Source: Azospirillum sp. 412522
GTDB lineage: Bacteria > Pseudomonadota > Alphaproteobacteria > Azospirillales > Azospirillaceae
Assembly (NCBI RefSeq): GCF_019805165.1
Contig: NZ_RWIJ01000029.1
Span: forward strand, 1-64,000
Length of the DNA stretch: 64,000 bases
Reading direction: 5' to 3'
Shown: in pieces, positions 35,152 to 42,376 of the stretch
How the letters are laid out: each line of letters starts with the position of its first letter
Numbering within the stretch: the stretch's first letter is position 1
Position numbers and translations under genes: made by a program
The notes under the pieces: model-generated
Seen by the model: only the letters and a program-made list of their open reading frames with translations
The model's database searches: none
What the model was told of the DNA's origin: nothing

Positions 35152-35808
35152 TCAGAACACGAAGGACGCCTTCTTTTCGAAGCCCGGCAGCGCGTGCGGC
35201 TGGGCCTCGAACAGGATGCGGCTGGACACCACGCCGGCGGCCCGCTGGAACAGACGGACCTCGCCAACGCTGCCCTTGCCCTGGACGATGGCGACGAGGC
35301 GCCCGCCTTCCGCCAACTGGTCGGTCAGCGAGGCCGGCACCTCCGGCACGGTACCTTCGACGACGATGACATCGTAAGGGGCGTTTTGGGCGTACCCCTC
35401 CGCCAGCGGGCCGGTGACGACCTTGGCATTGGCGATGCCCTGCCCGGCCAGGGCGGCGGCGGCGGCGGCGGTCAGCCCTTCGTCGCAATCGAGACCGACC
35501 ACGGACGAGGCAAGACGGCCCAGCACCGCAGTGGAGTAGCCCCCGGCGGCGCCGACGTCGAGCACCCGGTCGGTCTCCTGCACCGCGACGGTCTGGAGCA
35601 TGCGGGCGAAGACCATCGGCTCCAGCAGGAAGCGGCCCTTGCCGATGGGAAGATCGTCGTCGACATAGGCGACGCCGCGCGCCGACTCAGGAACGAAGGC
35701 TTCGCGCGGAAGCTCCGACAGGACATCGACGAGACGTTGATCGGTCACCTTGTTGGGGCGGATCTGTCCCTCGACCATGAAATAGCGTGCGGCGGCGAAA
35801 TCGGTCAT
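35152..35808 (-). CDS. pcm: Protein-L-isoaspartate O-methyltransferase
   Basis: A 218-residue SAM-dependent methyltransferase. VLDVGAAGGYSTAVLGRLAS is the SAM-binding motif I, and EGTVPEVPASLTDQLAEGGR is the later part of the fold. The N-terminal region MVEGQIRPNKVTDQRLVDVL and PFVPESARGVAYVDDDLPIG resembles the PCMT substrate-side signature. It repairs isoaspartyl residues in damaged proteins. In alphaproteobacteria this gene is commonly next to tolC, as here. The ATG at 35808 is preceded by a GC-rich region with a TATATA -10-like box about 75 bp upstream. Confidence 0.88.
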   Translation of the reverse strand: MTDFAAARYFMVEGQIRPNKVTDQRLVDVLSELPREAFVPESARGVAYVDDDLPIGKGRFLLEPMVFARMLQTVAVQETDRVLDVGAAGGYSTAVLGRLASSVVGLDCDEGLTAAAAAALAGQGIANAKVVTGPLAEGYAQNAPYDVIVVEGTVPEVPASLTDQLAEGGRLVAIVQGKGSVGEVRLFQRAAGVVSSRILFEAQPHALPGFEKKASFVF

Positions 35809-36031
35809 GGCGGTCGCTTATTGATGTGTTGTGACGACACCGGCACCAAGCCGAACAGCGGACGGCTTCCTGCCATGGCGGTATATAGCCGCAAAGGCTT
35901 GGCGAACACAACGCCACGAGCGATGTCCTCCCGGGCTTTGCCGAAGGCCGGGAAATCATCCGGCGGGGGTACAGGCGGCAGGCTGCTCCGCCGGATTGAC
36001 GGGCGATGTTCAAAAAACGTCACCATTCGCC

Positions 36032-36060
36032 TTGACCACCCCGTTCCGGGCCGCTATACC
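36032..36060 (+). promoter_or_regulatory. Sigma-70-type promoter of tRNA-Cys
   Basis: TTGACC (36032-36037), a 17-bp spacer and TATACC (36055-36060) lie 53 nt before the tRNA-Cys start. The rest of the 305-bp gap upstream (35809-36113) shows no credible gene; it should also hold the divergent pcm promoter. Confidence 0.75.
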
Positions 36061-36113
36061 ACCGCTCCACACCGAGGGCGCACCGGAAACGGAGCGCCGG
36101 TGCCGGTCAGGAT

Positions 36114-36187
36114 GGCGCGGTGGCAGAGTGGTGATGCAGCGGACTGCAAATCCGTGTACGTGGGTTCGATTCCCGCCCGTGCCTCCA
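36114..36187 (+). tRNA. tRNA-Cys (GCA), also the attL site
   Basis: A 74-nt cloverleaf. GGCGCGG pairs with CCGTGCC in the acceptor stem with one G-U pair, the anticodon loop CTGCAAA carries GCA, the T-loop is GGTTCGATTCC, and TCCA forms the discriminator and encoded CCA. This is the intact tRNA gene at the left end of the integrated element. Its 3' side from position 3 onward is repeated at 50009-50087. Confidence 0.96.
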
Positions 36188-36194
36188 TACCTGA
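36116..36194 (+). repeat. attL, left copy of 79-bp direct repeat
   Basis: Starts at the third base of tRNA-Cys and runs 7 bp past its CCA end. It is identical to 50009-50087. The flanking bases differ (GG before the left copy, AA before the right copy), so the left copy keeps the host 5' end. Confidence 0.93.
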
Positions 36195-36501
36195 ACCCCT
36201 TGGAAACCCTCAGGTTTTCAGCCTTTAGCCCTGAAGCCTAACAGGCACAGGGCACCCAATTTGCTCCCATCTTGCTCCCAATTGCACCCAAGGCTTCGGC
36301 CTGCTGTGGGCTTTCGCTCACATGGTTGATCCGTTGCCCGACGAACTCCCCCTATCTGCCTTAGCGACTCGCCGCAGTCCAGCCCCTTAACCGAGGGGAT
36401 GGCAAGGGAGAGGCGTTAGCGTCTAGGGAGTGCATTGGGAGCAAACACCCCACTCGCCAGCCGAAGCCGGCGATGAGGCAGCCTTCGGGGCGCGTTTGCG
36501 T
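36195..36501. other. Left end region of element with putative integrase arm sites
   Basis: No gene is seen in these 307 bp. Two TTGCTCCCA sequences (36261-36269, 36272-36280) lie 11 bp apart start to start. A third, inverted, is at 36435-36443. The same tandem pair occurs at the right end (49938-49957). They are probably arm-type sites for the tyrosine integrase. The region also separates attL from the AP2/HNH-like gene. Confidence 0.6.
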
Positions 36502-37155
36502 TTATGCCCTCTTTGCAGAACGTGGGCGGCGATTTCGGGTCTGTGTAACCTTGTCAGCCCATCGGCAGTTCTCCGGGGTATAGTCGCCGTCGTTGTCGCG
36601 GCGATCTAATGTGTATCCTTCCGGTCGCTCCCCCATGTCTTCAACGAAGGCCAGAAAAGATTTTCGCCACCGCTCACACACCTTGATCCCACGACCTCCA
36701 TAATATTTCCATCCGGTACTTTTCGGATTTTCGCATCTTTGGATCATCATGAAGTAGGTATTGTATAGGTAATGCTTAGATTGTCCGTCGAACCCCTCTA
36801 TGCACGGACTAAAACAAGAATATCCGGGCTGCCGAAGGGATGAAGCTTGCCTTATCGCAACCGTCCCGCACTCACATTTTGCTTCAACAAGGCGGTTCCC
36901 GTGGGTGTCTGATCCAGCTTCCGAAAGCACTGTGACCTTGCCATATGTATTCCCCACCATAGGCACTTTGGAAACGCGTTGCCGGAATGGTGCGTTCTCA
37001 TTGGCAGGCTTGGACGTAGCAGCAAGAAGCCACGTCTGGCGTTTGATCTTATGGCAGACTTTGCATTTAGCGTCGTAGCGGCCATTCGACGGACGGAAAT
37101 AGTAGTCGTTGAGCGGGACTGCCTTACCGCAATCCCGGCAAACCTTGGTGTTCAT
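36502..37155 (-). CDS. AP2/HNH-like phage protein with N-terminal zinc finger
   Basis: A 217-residue protein in three parts. Residues 4-36 form a Cys4 zinc-binding knuckle (CRDCGKAVPLNDYY... KCKVCHK). The middle, VGNTYGKVTVLSEAGSDTHG then NRLVEAKCECGT, is the module often seen in phage AP2-HNH homing-type proteins. The C-terminal part has YGGRGIKVCERWRKSFLAFV and ERPEGYTLDRRDNDGDYTPE, typical of a widespread phage family sometimes labelled HNH endonuclease. A classical HNH triad is not obvious, so nuclease activity is uncertain. The ATG at 37155 has AGGA 9 nt upstream; an ATG at 37161 is too close to it. Confidence 0.78.
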   Translation of the reverse strand: MNTKVCRDCGKAVPLNDYYFRPSNGRYDAKCKVCHKIKRQTWLLAATSKPANENAPFRQRVSKVPMVGNTYGKVTVLSEAGSDTHGNRLVEAKCECGTVAIRQASSLRQPGYSCFSPCIEGFDGQSKHYLYNTYFMMIQRCENPKSTGWKYYGGRGIKVCERWRKSFLAFVEDMGERPEGYTLDRRDNDGDYTPENCRWADKVTQTRNRRPRSAKRA

Positions 37156-37180
37156 GGTCATTAATCCTGAGTGATTGTTA

Positions 37181-37200
37181 TCTCTCAGGGTGGGTGCATT
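37181..37200 (-). repeat. Element repeat motif, copy 1
   Basis: Reads TCTCTCAGGGTGGGTGCATT on the + strand. It lies 26 bp upstream of the AP2/HNH-like gene start, reading as CACCCACCCTGAGAGA in the direction of transcription. Full copies also occur at 45408, 45505 and 46981, with a partial at 45591. Confidence 0.75.
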
Positions 37201-37349
37201 GTCCGGTGGCAATCAGCGGGGTGGCGCCCCTACCCCGGTGGGGGCCGATTGTTGAAACAGCGCCCCTCTTTCGGGAAACCGAAGATCGAAGGGGGTGGGG
37301 TGGGCCGGGAGTCCCATTGGGAAATCTGGGGCGACTCGCAGTCGGTGAC

Positions 37350-37452
37350 GGTCGGAACAACACCAAAACAACAGCGGTTTAGCCCCAATCTGCGAACCAC
37401 GATTTTCAGAGCGGGGAGGGTTGGGATTGTCTTCCGGTCCCTTGGGACTCCT
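37350..37452. repeat. Duplicated non-coding module, copy A core
   Basis: Two blocks, 37350-37381 (GGTCGGAACAACA... and a following CAAAACAACAG run) and 37429-37452 (GTCTTCCGGTCCCTTGGGAC plus TCCT), recur at 45758-45789 and 45841-45864. The second block is identical and the first differs at few sites. GGTCC-TT-GGGAC can form a small hairpin. The whole gap 37156-37475 otherwise lacks a credible gene. The function is unknown; promoter, leader or recombinase-site roles are possible. Confidence 0.7.
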
Positions 37453-37475
37453 ACCGCCCTACCCTGCCCCGCGCT

Positions 37476-38024
37476 TCAGGTATCGGAACCAAGGATGCGG
37501 TAGACGCTGGCCCGGCCGATGCCGAGTCGTTTGGCTATCTCCGTAGCCCCCAGCCCTTCAGCCTTCAGGGCCATTAGCTCGGCGGTATTGATGGACGGCT
37601 TACGGCCCTTGTAGACGCCTTCCGCCTTGGCCTTCGCAATCCCCTCTAACTGCCGCTCCTTTCGGATGTTCGTCTCAAACTCCGCGAACACGCCAAGCAT
37701 ACCGAGAAAGGCTTTACCGGCCGCGGTGCCTGTGTCGATAGGCTGTTCGGTTGCCTTCAGCGCCACCCCCTTAGCCTCCAATTCCCGCACGATGTCCTGT
37801 AGGTCAGCGATAGAGCGGGCAAGACGGTCAACCCGCGTGACCATCAACGTGTCACCAGGGCGAAGGAACTGTAGGAGGGTTTCCAGTTCGGCCCGTCCGT
37901 TCCGGGTGGTGCCGCTGACCTTCTCCGTACGGATCACGTCACAGCCGGCAGCCCGAAGCGCCTCTTCCTGTACAGTGAGGTTCTGATCGGTGGTGCTGAC
38001 CCGTGCATAACCGTAAACCGCCAT
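37476..38024 (-). CDS. Serine recombinase (resolvase/invertase family)
   Basis: A 182-residue serine recombinase. The catalytic Ser is in YARVSTTDQNLTVQEEALRA near residue 10. Arg residues are in LMVTRVDRLARSIADLQDIV, then FAEFETNIRKERQLEGIAKA is the end of the catalytic domain. GLGATEIAKRLGIGRASVYR is the C-terminal helix-turn-helix. All expected catalytic residues appear present. Such enzymes resolve or invert DNA between short sites. No flanking transposon inverted repeats are seen, so it belongs to the element. The paired module at 37350-37452 and 45758-45864 is a possible substrate. Confidence 0.88.
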   Translation of the reverse strand: MAVYGYARVSTTDQNLTVQEEALRAAGCDVIRTEKVSGTTRNGRAELETLLQFLRPGDTLMVTRVDRLARSIADLQDIVRELEAKGVALKATEQPIDTGTAAGKAFLGMLGVFAEFETNIRKERQLEGIAKAKAEGVYKGRKPSINTAELMALKAEGLGATEIAKRLGIGRASVYRILGSDT

Positions 38025-38226
38025 GACACCCTATTCCTGTCTCGTTTGGTTCTAGATCCTGCCTTGATGCACTGTCTTGCAGCGCCAGTCAACCCAAATG
38101 AGACACAGAGAGCCTAGGCTTGGGTGTCTTGCTGAAACGCCTCGTTTAGGTATACTTCAACGAGAGATGATCGAAGCCAAATCAATAAAATAACCACAGC
38201 ATTCCCCAGAAAAAAGGAATAGACTA

Positions 38227-39204
38227 GTGAATATTAAGCGCAGGAAAAACCGAAATCAAAAAAGGAAGCCTCAGGAAAAAGGACTTCTAAGAAGTCTTGA
38301 TCCTCATTATGACCAAAGGTTGCCTGACCATTATTTTACCGCAATGGAATTACCCGGAGCACCGACGCGATATCTTTCGCTACAGATAGATGGAGATGGC
38401 GTTACTCATCATTTGAAAGTCACCTTCCCTGAAGGAAGCCGCCCTAAAATTGCAATCATTCAAGCGACAAGGGACGTTTTCGTATACGATGTATTTAGTC
38501 GCCTACTTGTTCCAGAGAAATTTCACATTGAGACATACAGAAAAAGGCAGTCTGGAAGTTCAAAGATAAAGTTCACTAGCATAGTGCCTGGGTTCTCGAC
38601 GCAAATTACAGCCAATACGGGGCACATATTTGAAAAGTGTGACGCTGTCGTCTCGATAGATACCAATACAAAAACTGAGAGGATTGGAGATGACTATATT
38701 TCCGTCTTGGGAATATCAACTTCCCGTTTGTCTCCCCTTTCTTATCCAAAATTGGTACATATCAACGCGCAGAATGCGATAGAATTTAGAAACCTTGTGC
38801 CGCCGAGAGAGAAGATTGGCTGGATAGTTGCCCTACGCGAAATGTATCGGCAGGAAATGCTAAAAGAAGATTGGAATGTATGCGTCGTAGTGGATGCTTA
38901 CCAAAGCGAGGTAATGGAATTTAATAATGGGGGAGAGATATTTTCAGACGTTGGTATTGGAAATATTTCTTTCCCGAAAGGATTAAAGCTTGCTTATGCA
39001 AGCGCCGAAACTGGACAACTTTATGCGATAAATAGATGCGTCAAGGCAGCGGATAGGCTGTCAGATGTCGTGTACGAAAAGATTTTGGAAGAAGAAAGAC
39101 TCCATGCAATCCCCCATATTGGTGGCGACCTCCCATATTCAGCAATAAGGTTTTGGAGCATTGACGATGACGGGAAAAGCATTACTGGATTTATCCCAGA
39201 ATGA
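38227..39204 (+). CDS. AT-rich orphan protein (325 aa), unknown
   Basis: A 325-residue protein in DNA much richer in A and T than its neighbours, with many codons ending in A or T. The first 20 residues are very basic (KRRKNRNQKRKPQEKGLLRS). The rest looks globular, with beta-rich parts (YLSLQIDGDGVTHHLKVTFP) and helices (EKIGWIVALREMYRQEMLKE). I recognise no family or catalytic motif. The start is GTG with AAGGA upstream. Its composition and place at the element edge are typical of horizontally acquired cargo, including antiphage or toxin genes, but nothing proves that. A hairpin terminator follows at 39252. Confidence 0.72.
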   Translation: MNIKRRKNRNQKRKPQEKGLLRSLDPHYDQRLPDHYFTAMELPGAPTRYLSLQIDGDGVTHHLKVTFPEGSRPKIAIIQATRDVFVYDVFSRLLVPEKFHIETYRKRQSGSSKIKFTSIVPGFSTQITANTGHIFEKCDAVVSIDTNTKTERIGDDYISVLGISTSRLSPLSYPKLVHINAQNAIEFRNLVPPREKIGWIVALREMYRQEMLKEDWNVCVVVDAYQSEVMEFNNGGEIFSDVGIGNISFPKGLKLAYASAETGQLYAINRCVKAADRLSDVVYEKILEEERLHAIPHIGGDLPYSAIRFWSIDDDGKSITGFIPE

Positions 39205-39251
39205 TCAAAAAGCAGATCCTGGATATCCGCTTAAACAGCTGCAAAAAGAAA

Positions 39252-39276
39252 GGGGAGGAACCCGAAGGCCCTCCCC
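39252..39276. terminator. Bidirectional hairpin after the AT-rich orphan gene
   Basis: GGGGAGG and CCTCCCC flank an AACCCGAAGG loop between the convergent AT-rich orphan and XRE genes. Nearly the same hairpin, with the same loop, occurs at 46106-46129. Confidence 0.65.
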
Positions 39277-39280
39277 TATG

Positions 39281-39490
39281 TCATCCTCTGCCCGCCTGCT
39301 GTTCAAGGTACAGACACGCTAGGACCGTTTCCCGGCTGATCCGGGCTTCAGGCTTCTCGCGGTCGATGTACGAGCGGCGGCTAATGCCCAAAACGTCGGC
39401 CGCGGCTGCCTGGGTCATTCCCATGCGCCCACGCCATGCCTTCAGGTCTTCGGGTGTCCATTCGGGAACCTCTGGGGTGCCTTGCATCAT
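39281..39490 (-). CDS. Small XRE-type helix-turn-helix protein
   Basis: A 69-residue protein that is little more than one helix-turn-helix: EDLKAWRGRMGMTQAAAADV then LGISRRSYIDREKPEARISR. Such short Cro/C1-like proteins act as phage or plasmid repressors. The C-terminal dimerisation part is only about 15 residues. It lies opposite the AT-rich orphan gene, ending just after their shared terminator. It could regulate that gene or the divergent switch near 40200. Confidence 0.8.
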   Translation of the reverse strand: MMQGTPEVPEWTPEDLKAWRGRMGMTQAAAADVLGISRRSYIDREKPEARISRETVLACLYLEQQAGRG

Positions 39491-39684
39491 CCGCCCCTCA
39501 AAGTTATGTTTGAGGGAACCGCCAAGGTGCTGCGAACACCCCGGCGGCCCCCTTGCGGTTAGCGGCTAATGATGATGGTGACAGTCCACCTCAGAAAGCG
39601 CACCTCAAGGAAGAAGTAAGGCTTTTCTTTCTACCTTGCTACCGCGTCGGCGGGGAACCGCTACCCGCTGACGCACTTAGCATC

Positions 39685-40071
39685 TTAGTCATTCCTACAA
39701 ACCTCCTTCGCCAACCCTTCAGCCACTTGGGCAATCCTAAGAAACTCGGCCCGAAGGAACTCCGCGGCCTGGGGCGCGATGGGCGACGTACGGTTATTCA
39801 AGGCATTGCCGGCCATACTCACGGCGCTATCGACGCAATCAGCGTCCACAGCACCAAAGCCCGCTATCAGCGTCCGTACCAGTTCGCGGGCCTGCGCTTC
39901 GTCTCCACGGGTCATGTGGGCGTTGCCATAGACGGCCGCAGGTTCCCCGAGAAGTTCATTCAGCCGAAAAGCCGTACCGCAGACACCCGCAAGCCCCATG
40001 ATTGCATGGGCTTTTCCAAGATCGGTACGGCGATTCAACATCTTCGCTATGGCATCGGTGCGCTTGGTCAC
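39685..40071 (-). CDS. Unknown helical protein of the element (128 aa)
   Basis: A 128-residue, probably all-helical protein: TKRTDAIAKMLNRRTDLGKA at the start, then AQARELVRTLIAGFGAVDAD and APQAAEFLRAEFLRIAQVAE. No family or catalytic motif is recognised. No signal or membrane segment is seen. It is divergent from the Cro-like gene across the inverted-repeat region at 40172-40229, so it may be part of the element's early or replication control. The start at 40071 lacks a strong ribosome site within view. Confidence 0.55.
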   Translation of the reverse strand: MTKRTDAIAKMLNRRTDLGKAHAIMGLAGVCGTAFRLNELLGEPAAVYGNAHMTRGDEAQARELVRTLIAGFGAVDADCVDSAVSMAGNALNNRTSPIAPQAAEFLRAEFLRIAQVAEGLAKEVCRND

Positions 40072-40171
40072 GGCGGGTTCCTTTCGGCAAGGTTTGGGTG
40101 TTCGCAGGGTGGGGTAGGTTCCCTTCTGCGGTTTGGGCGACTCGGGTGGTGTGAAGCGGCTTCGATACGCT

Positions 40172-40229
40172 AAAGTTTAAGTCACTGAAACCTACGCTAC
40201 AAGAGTGAAATTTGCGTGACTTAAACTTT
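40172..40229. promoter_or_regulatory. Divergent control region with 14-bp inverted repeat
   Basis: AAAGTTTAAGTCAC (40172-40185) and its exact reverse complement (40216-40229) flank 30 bp, with centres 44 bp apart. The pair lies between the divergent 128-residue gene and the Cro-like gene. It resembles operators of a phage-type genetic switch or a bidirectional promoter pair. Confidence 0.7.
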
Positions 40230-40250
40230 TCCTCGTGCGAGCGTCAGCCC

Positions 40251-40472
40251 ATGGAGAACTCAGAATGGCAAGTCCGCGCCAAGCAAGCGGGCCTATCACA
40301 GGAAACGCTTCGGTCCCTGCTGAAGCTGTCCAAGAGCGGTGTGTCCCAAGGCATCCGCGGGGCTTGGGCCTCTGGTGTCCCGCAGTCGATCAAGGCAACC
40401 GTCATCGCCTGGGAAATCATGACCCCCGAACAGAGGGCGGAGTGGGTGCGGCTGGCAGAAGAAGCAAGCTGA
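40251..40472 (+). CDS. Small Cro-like DNA-binding protein
   Basis: A 73-residue protein, mostly helical: QVRAKQAGLSQETLRSLLKL followed by SKSGVSQGIRGAWASGVPQS. The helix-turn-helix is weak by eye but the size, position and the operator just upstream fit a Cro or Cox-type regulator. An upstream in-frame ATG (40212) would place the start inside the inverted-repeat region, so 40251 is preferred. The product could oppose the XRE protein at 39281 in a lysogeny-like switch; this is inference. Confidence 0.55.
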   Translation: MENSEWQVRAKQAGLSQETLRSLLKLSKSGVSQGIRGAWASGVPQSIKATVIAWEIMTPEQRAEWVRLAEEAS

Positions 40473-40490
40473 CAAGCCCCACAGGAAGGG

Positions 40491-40587
40491 CTGTAGAAGA
40501 CTCAGGGAGGCCGCCAAGCTTCCGCCTATAGGCAGGTAGCCAGAAAGGGGCAGACTTCGCCCCTGAGGCGCCCTGAGTCTCCTACAG
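40491..40587. repeat. Long imperfect inverted repeat, possible structured RNA
   Basis: CTGTAGAAGACTCAGGG (40491-40507) pairs with CCCTGAGTCTCCTACAG (40571-40587) with one mismatch. Inside, GCCTATAGGC (40524-40533) and GGGGC/GCCCC (40547-40563) form further hairpins. It is in the gap between the Cro-like gene and the convergent virion-like gene. There is no terminal T-run. It may be a small RNA, a 3' structure or a recombination/replication site. Confidence 0.55.
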
Positions 40588-40620
40588 GGCAAAGCCGTAG
40601 CCTCCCTCAACCCTGTTCAG

Positions 40621-41982
40621 TTAGACACCACCGCCGAGCATCCCGGTTCCGCCCACGGCGTTGTTCCCGACCATTCCGCCCCCAGTGTAGCTGGGGGCTA
40701 CCGGGGTATTGAAATAGGTGTTGTAGAGGTTCATTCCGGTGCCGAGCATACCAAGGCCGGTAACCCCGCCACCGATAGCCCCCTGAAGGGCAGAGGCACC
40801 TACACCCTGCCCGGCATAACCGCCGGTCTGAGTTTGAGTACCGCCCCAGCCGTTTGACCCTGTAATCTCATAGTATCGCTTAAGAAGATCGGTGGACCGG
40901 GTATCCTGCCCCTGCCAACGCTGGAAATCGGCTTGGTTCTTATTGTTGGCGTCCGTCTGGTAGACTCCGCCAGCACTCAGCACCGCACCCGCGTTATTCA
41001 GACCGATATTGTTGGACAGGTCGGCAGCCTGAAGACCAAGGCCCGTCTGTCCCGCAAGCTGTCCGTTGGCAGCAAGCCGGTTCCCAATCTCCCCATTGCG
41101 GGCAGCCTGGGCACTGTTCAGGGCGTTCATTCCCTGCCCGGTGAAGTTCAGGCCCGCAGAGAGGGCGCCAAGGTTCGTCTGTGCGTTCGCCTGTCGGGCG
41201 CCCTCGGCAAGCTGAAGGCCCGTCTTGTAGGCGTCGCTTCGCATGTTAGCGGACAGGGTTCCGATGGTTCGGGCAGCCTGCCCCCGCATTTCGGCTTCAG
41301 CGGCACCCGCCCGGCTGGAATTGAGGTTCCCACCGGCCGAAGCGGCGTTGTTCAGACCCACAAGGCCCGTGCCAAGCTGGTCAGTTACATCCGCCGAAGC
41401 GGCGTCAATCTGCGACTGAAGGAACGGGTTGTCAGCGTAGGAACTCGCCGCGGTAATGTTCGCCTTGGTCGGATCATCCTGGGCATGGGCGACGGTGTTC
41501 CAAATGCTGTCCGTCAGGAACCCGGTTCCGCCTAGCGCCTGGGCGCCAAAGGTGCCCATAAGCCCGGACTGATCCGCACCCACGCCAGCACCCCAATTGC
41601 CAGAGGCGCCATTCATGGCGTTGTCCGCGAAGTAGTTCCCACGGGTCAGGGCGTCAACGCTGGCGTTCGTCGTCTTGCCGGCCAGCAGCCCGCCGTTAGT
41701 CCCCGCCCAATTGGTGATACCGTTCAGCCCGGCTTTCTGAATATCATTCAGGCCAGTATAGAGCGGACCTTGATAAAACGGGGTGGACTTGGAACCGTTG
41801 TAATTATCCTGCGCGGCCTTCCAGGCATCCGTAAGGTATGGCTGTTGTTCCGCCCAAGGAACGGTTGTCGTGGTCTGTCCCTTTTCTGCCGCCTTAGCCT
41901 GTGCCTTAGCCGCAGAACTAGACGACATAGCGCCAATACCAGCCGACGCGACGGTTGCCGCCGCAATCGCTGAAAATCCCAT
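40621..41982 (-). CDS. Putative phage internal-virion/tail-associated protein
   Basis: A 453-residue protein with a hydrophobic small-residue start (MGFSAIAAATVASAGIGAMS), then a long helical Ala/Gln/Asn-rich body with little hydrophobic core, for example QAARTIGTLSANMRSDAYKT. The C-terminus is Gly-rich (GMVGNNAVGGTGMLGGGV). This layout matches phage proteins encoded beside tail or ejection genes, such as pilot/DNA-transfer proteins of short-tailed phages. A hairpin-free AAAAGGA site precedes the ATG. The adjacent 831-residue frame is of the same kind. Exact family membership is not certain. Confidence 0.68.
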   Translation of the reverse strand: MGFSAIAAATVASAGIGAMSSSSAAKAQAKAAEKGQTTTTVPWAEQQPYLTDAWKAAQDNYNGSKSTPFYQGPLYTGLNDIQKAGLNGITNWAGTNGGLLAGKTTNASVDALTRGNYFADNAMNGASGNWGAGVGADQSGLMGTFGAQALGGTGFLTDSIWNTVAHAQDDPTKANITAASSYADNPFLQSQIDAASADVTDQLGTGLVGLNNAASAGGNLNSSRAGAAEAEMRGQAARTIGTLSANMRSDAYKTGLQLAEGARQANAQTNLGALSAGLNFTGQGMNALNSAQAARNGEIGNRLAANGQLAGQTGLGLQAADLSNNIGLNNAGAVLSAGGVYQTDANNKNQADFQRWQGQDTRSTDLLKRYYEITGSNGWGGTQTQTGGYAGQGVGASALQGAIGGGVTGLGMLGTGMNLYNTYFNTPVAPSYTGGGMVGNNAVGGTGMLGGGV

Positions 41983-42083
41983 AGATTTTATCCTTTTCTA
42001 ATATACTTTGTGAAAATCTGTTCCTGCGGTCGATAGCCCAATGGCAAATATCGAACCAAAACCGAGTGCAGGCGCTTGATGTT

Positions 42084-42263
42084 TTATGATCTTGCGCTGT
42101 AGTTACCGAGAATATTTTCGATGAAATATGAATGACTAATCCGCCTCCCTAGGCGTTTCTCCATTACAGATTTCTCTTCATCCCAAACGTCACGCAATTG
42201 CCGACTCATACGAACCAGAACCGCGTTTCCACCATTCCCATATCTCTTTGCCTTCATGTTCAT
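42084..42263 (-). CDS. Small ribbon-helix-helix-like protein (59 aa)
   Basis: A 59-codon frame reading MNMKAKRYGNGGNAVLVRMS, then RQLRDVWDEEKSVMEKRLGR and RISHSYFIENILGNYSARS. The short beta strand (AVLVRM) followed by two helices is the Arc/MetJ ribbon-helix-helix pattern. It would bind DNA as a dimer. The ribosome site is weak (AGAAAG). It lies between the two virion-like genes on the same strand, and the terminator hairpin at 42286 separates it from the upstream one. Start may also be the third-codon ATG (42257). Confidence 0.6.
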   Translation of the reverse strand: MNMKAKRYGNGGNAVLVRMSRQLRDVWDEEKSVMEKRLGRRISHSYFIENILGNYSARS

Positions 42264-42285
42264 ATCAATCTTTCTGAATGAGTGA

Positions 42286-42301
42286 GGGCGCCGAAGCGCC
42301 C
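42286..42301 (-). terminator. UUCG-loop hairpin after the large virion-like gene
   Basis: On the reverse strand GGGCGC-TTCG-GCGCCC forms a tight tetraloop hairpin, 4 bp after the likely true stop codon (42306-42308) of the large gene. No T-run follows, but the stability suggests a terminator or stabiliser. Confidence 0.6.
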
Positions 42302-42376
42302 CCGGTTAGAGTTTGAGAGTTTGCGAACCGTCGCGCGTCTTGACTTCCTTGAAGCCGGTAGCCTTCAGGCCCGCCC

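Noticed and set aside
35805..36026. A 73-codon reverse-strand frame in the pcm upstream region
   Set aside because: It has no ribosome site or similarity, and it covers the pcm promoter area; treated as chance.
37476..38024. A transposon around the serine recombinase
   Set aside because: No terminal inverted repeats, target-site duplication or transposase gene are visible; it is treated as part of the integrated element.
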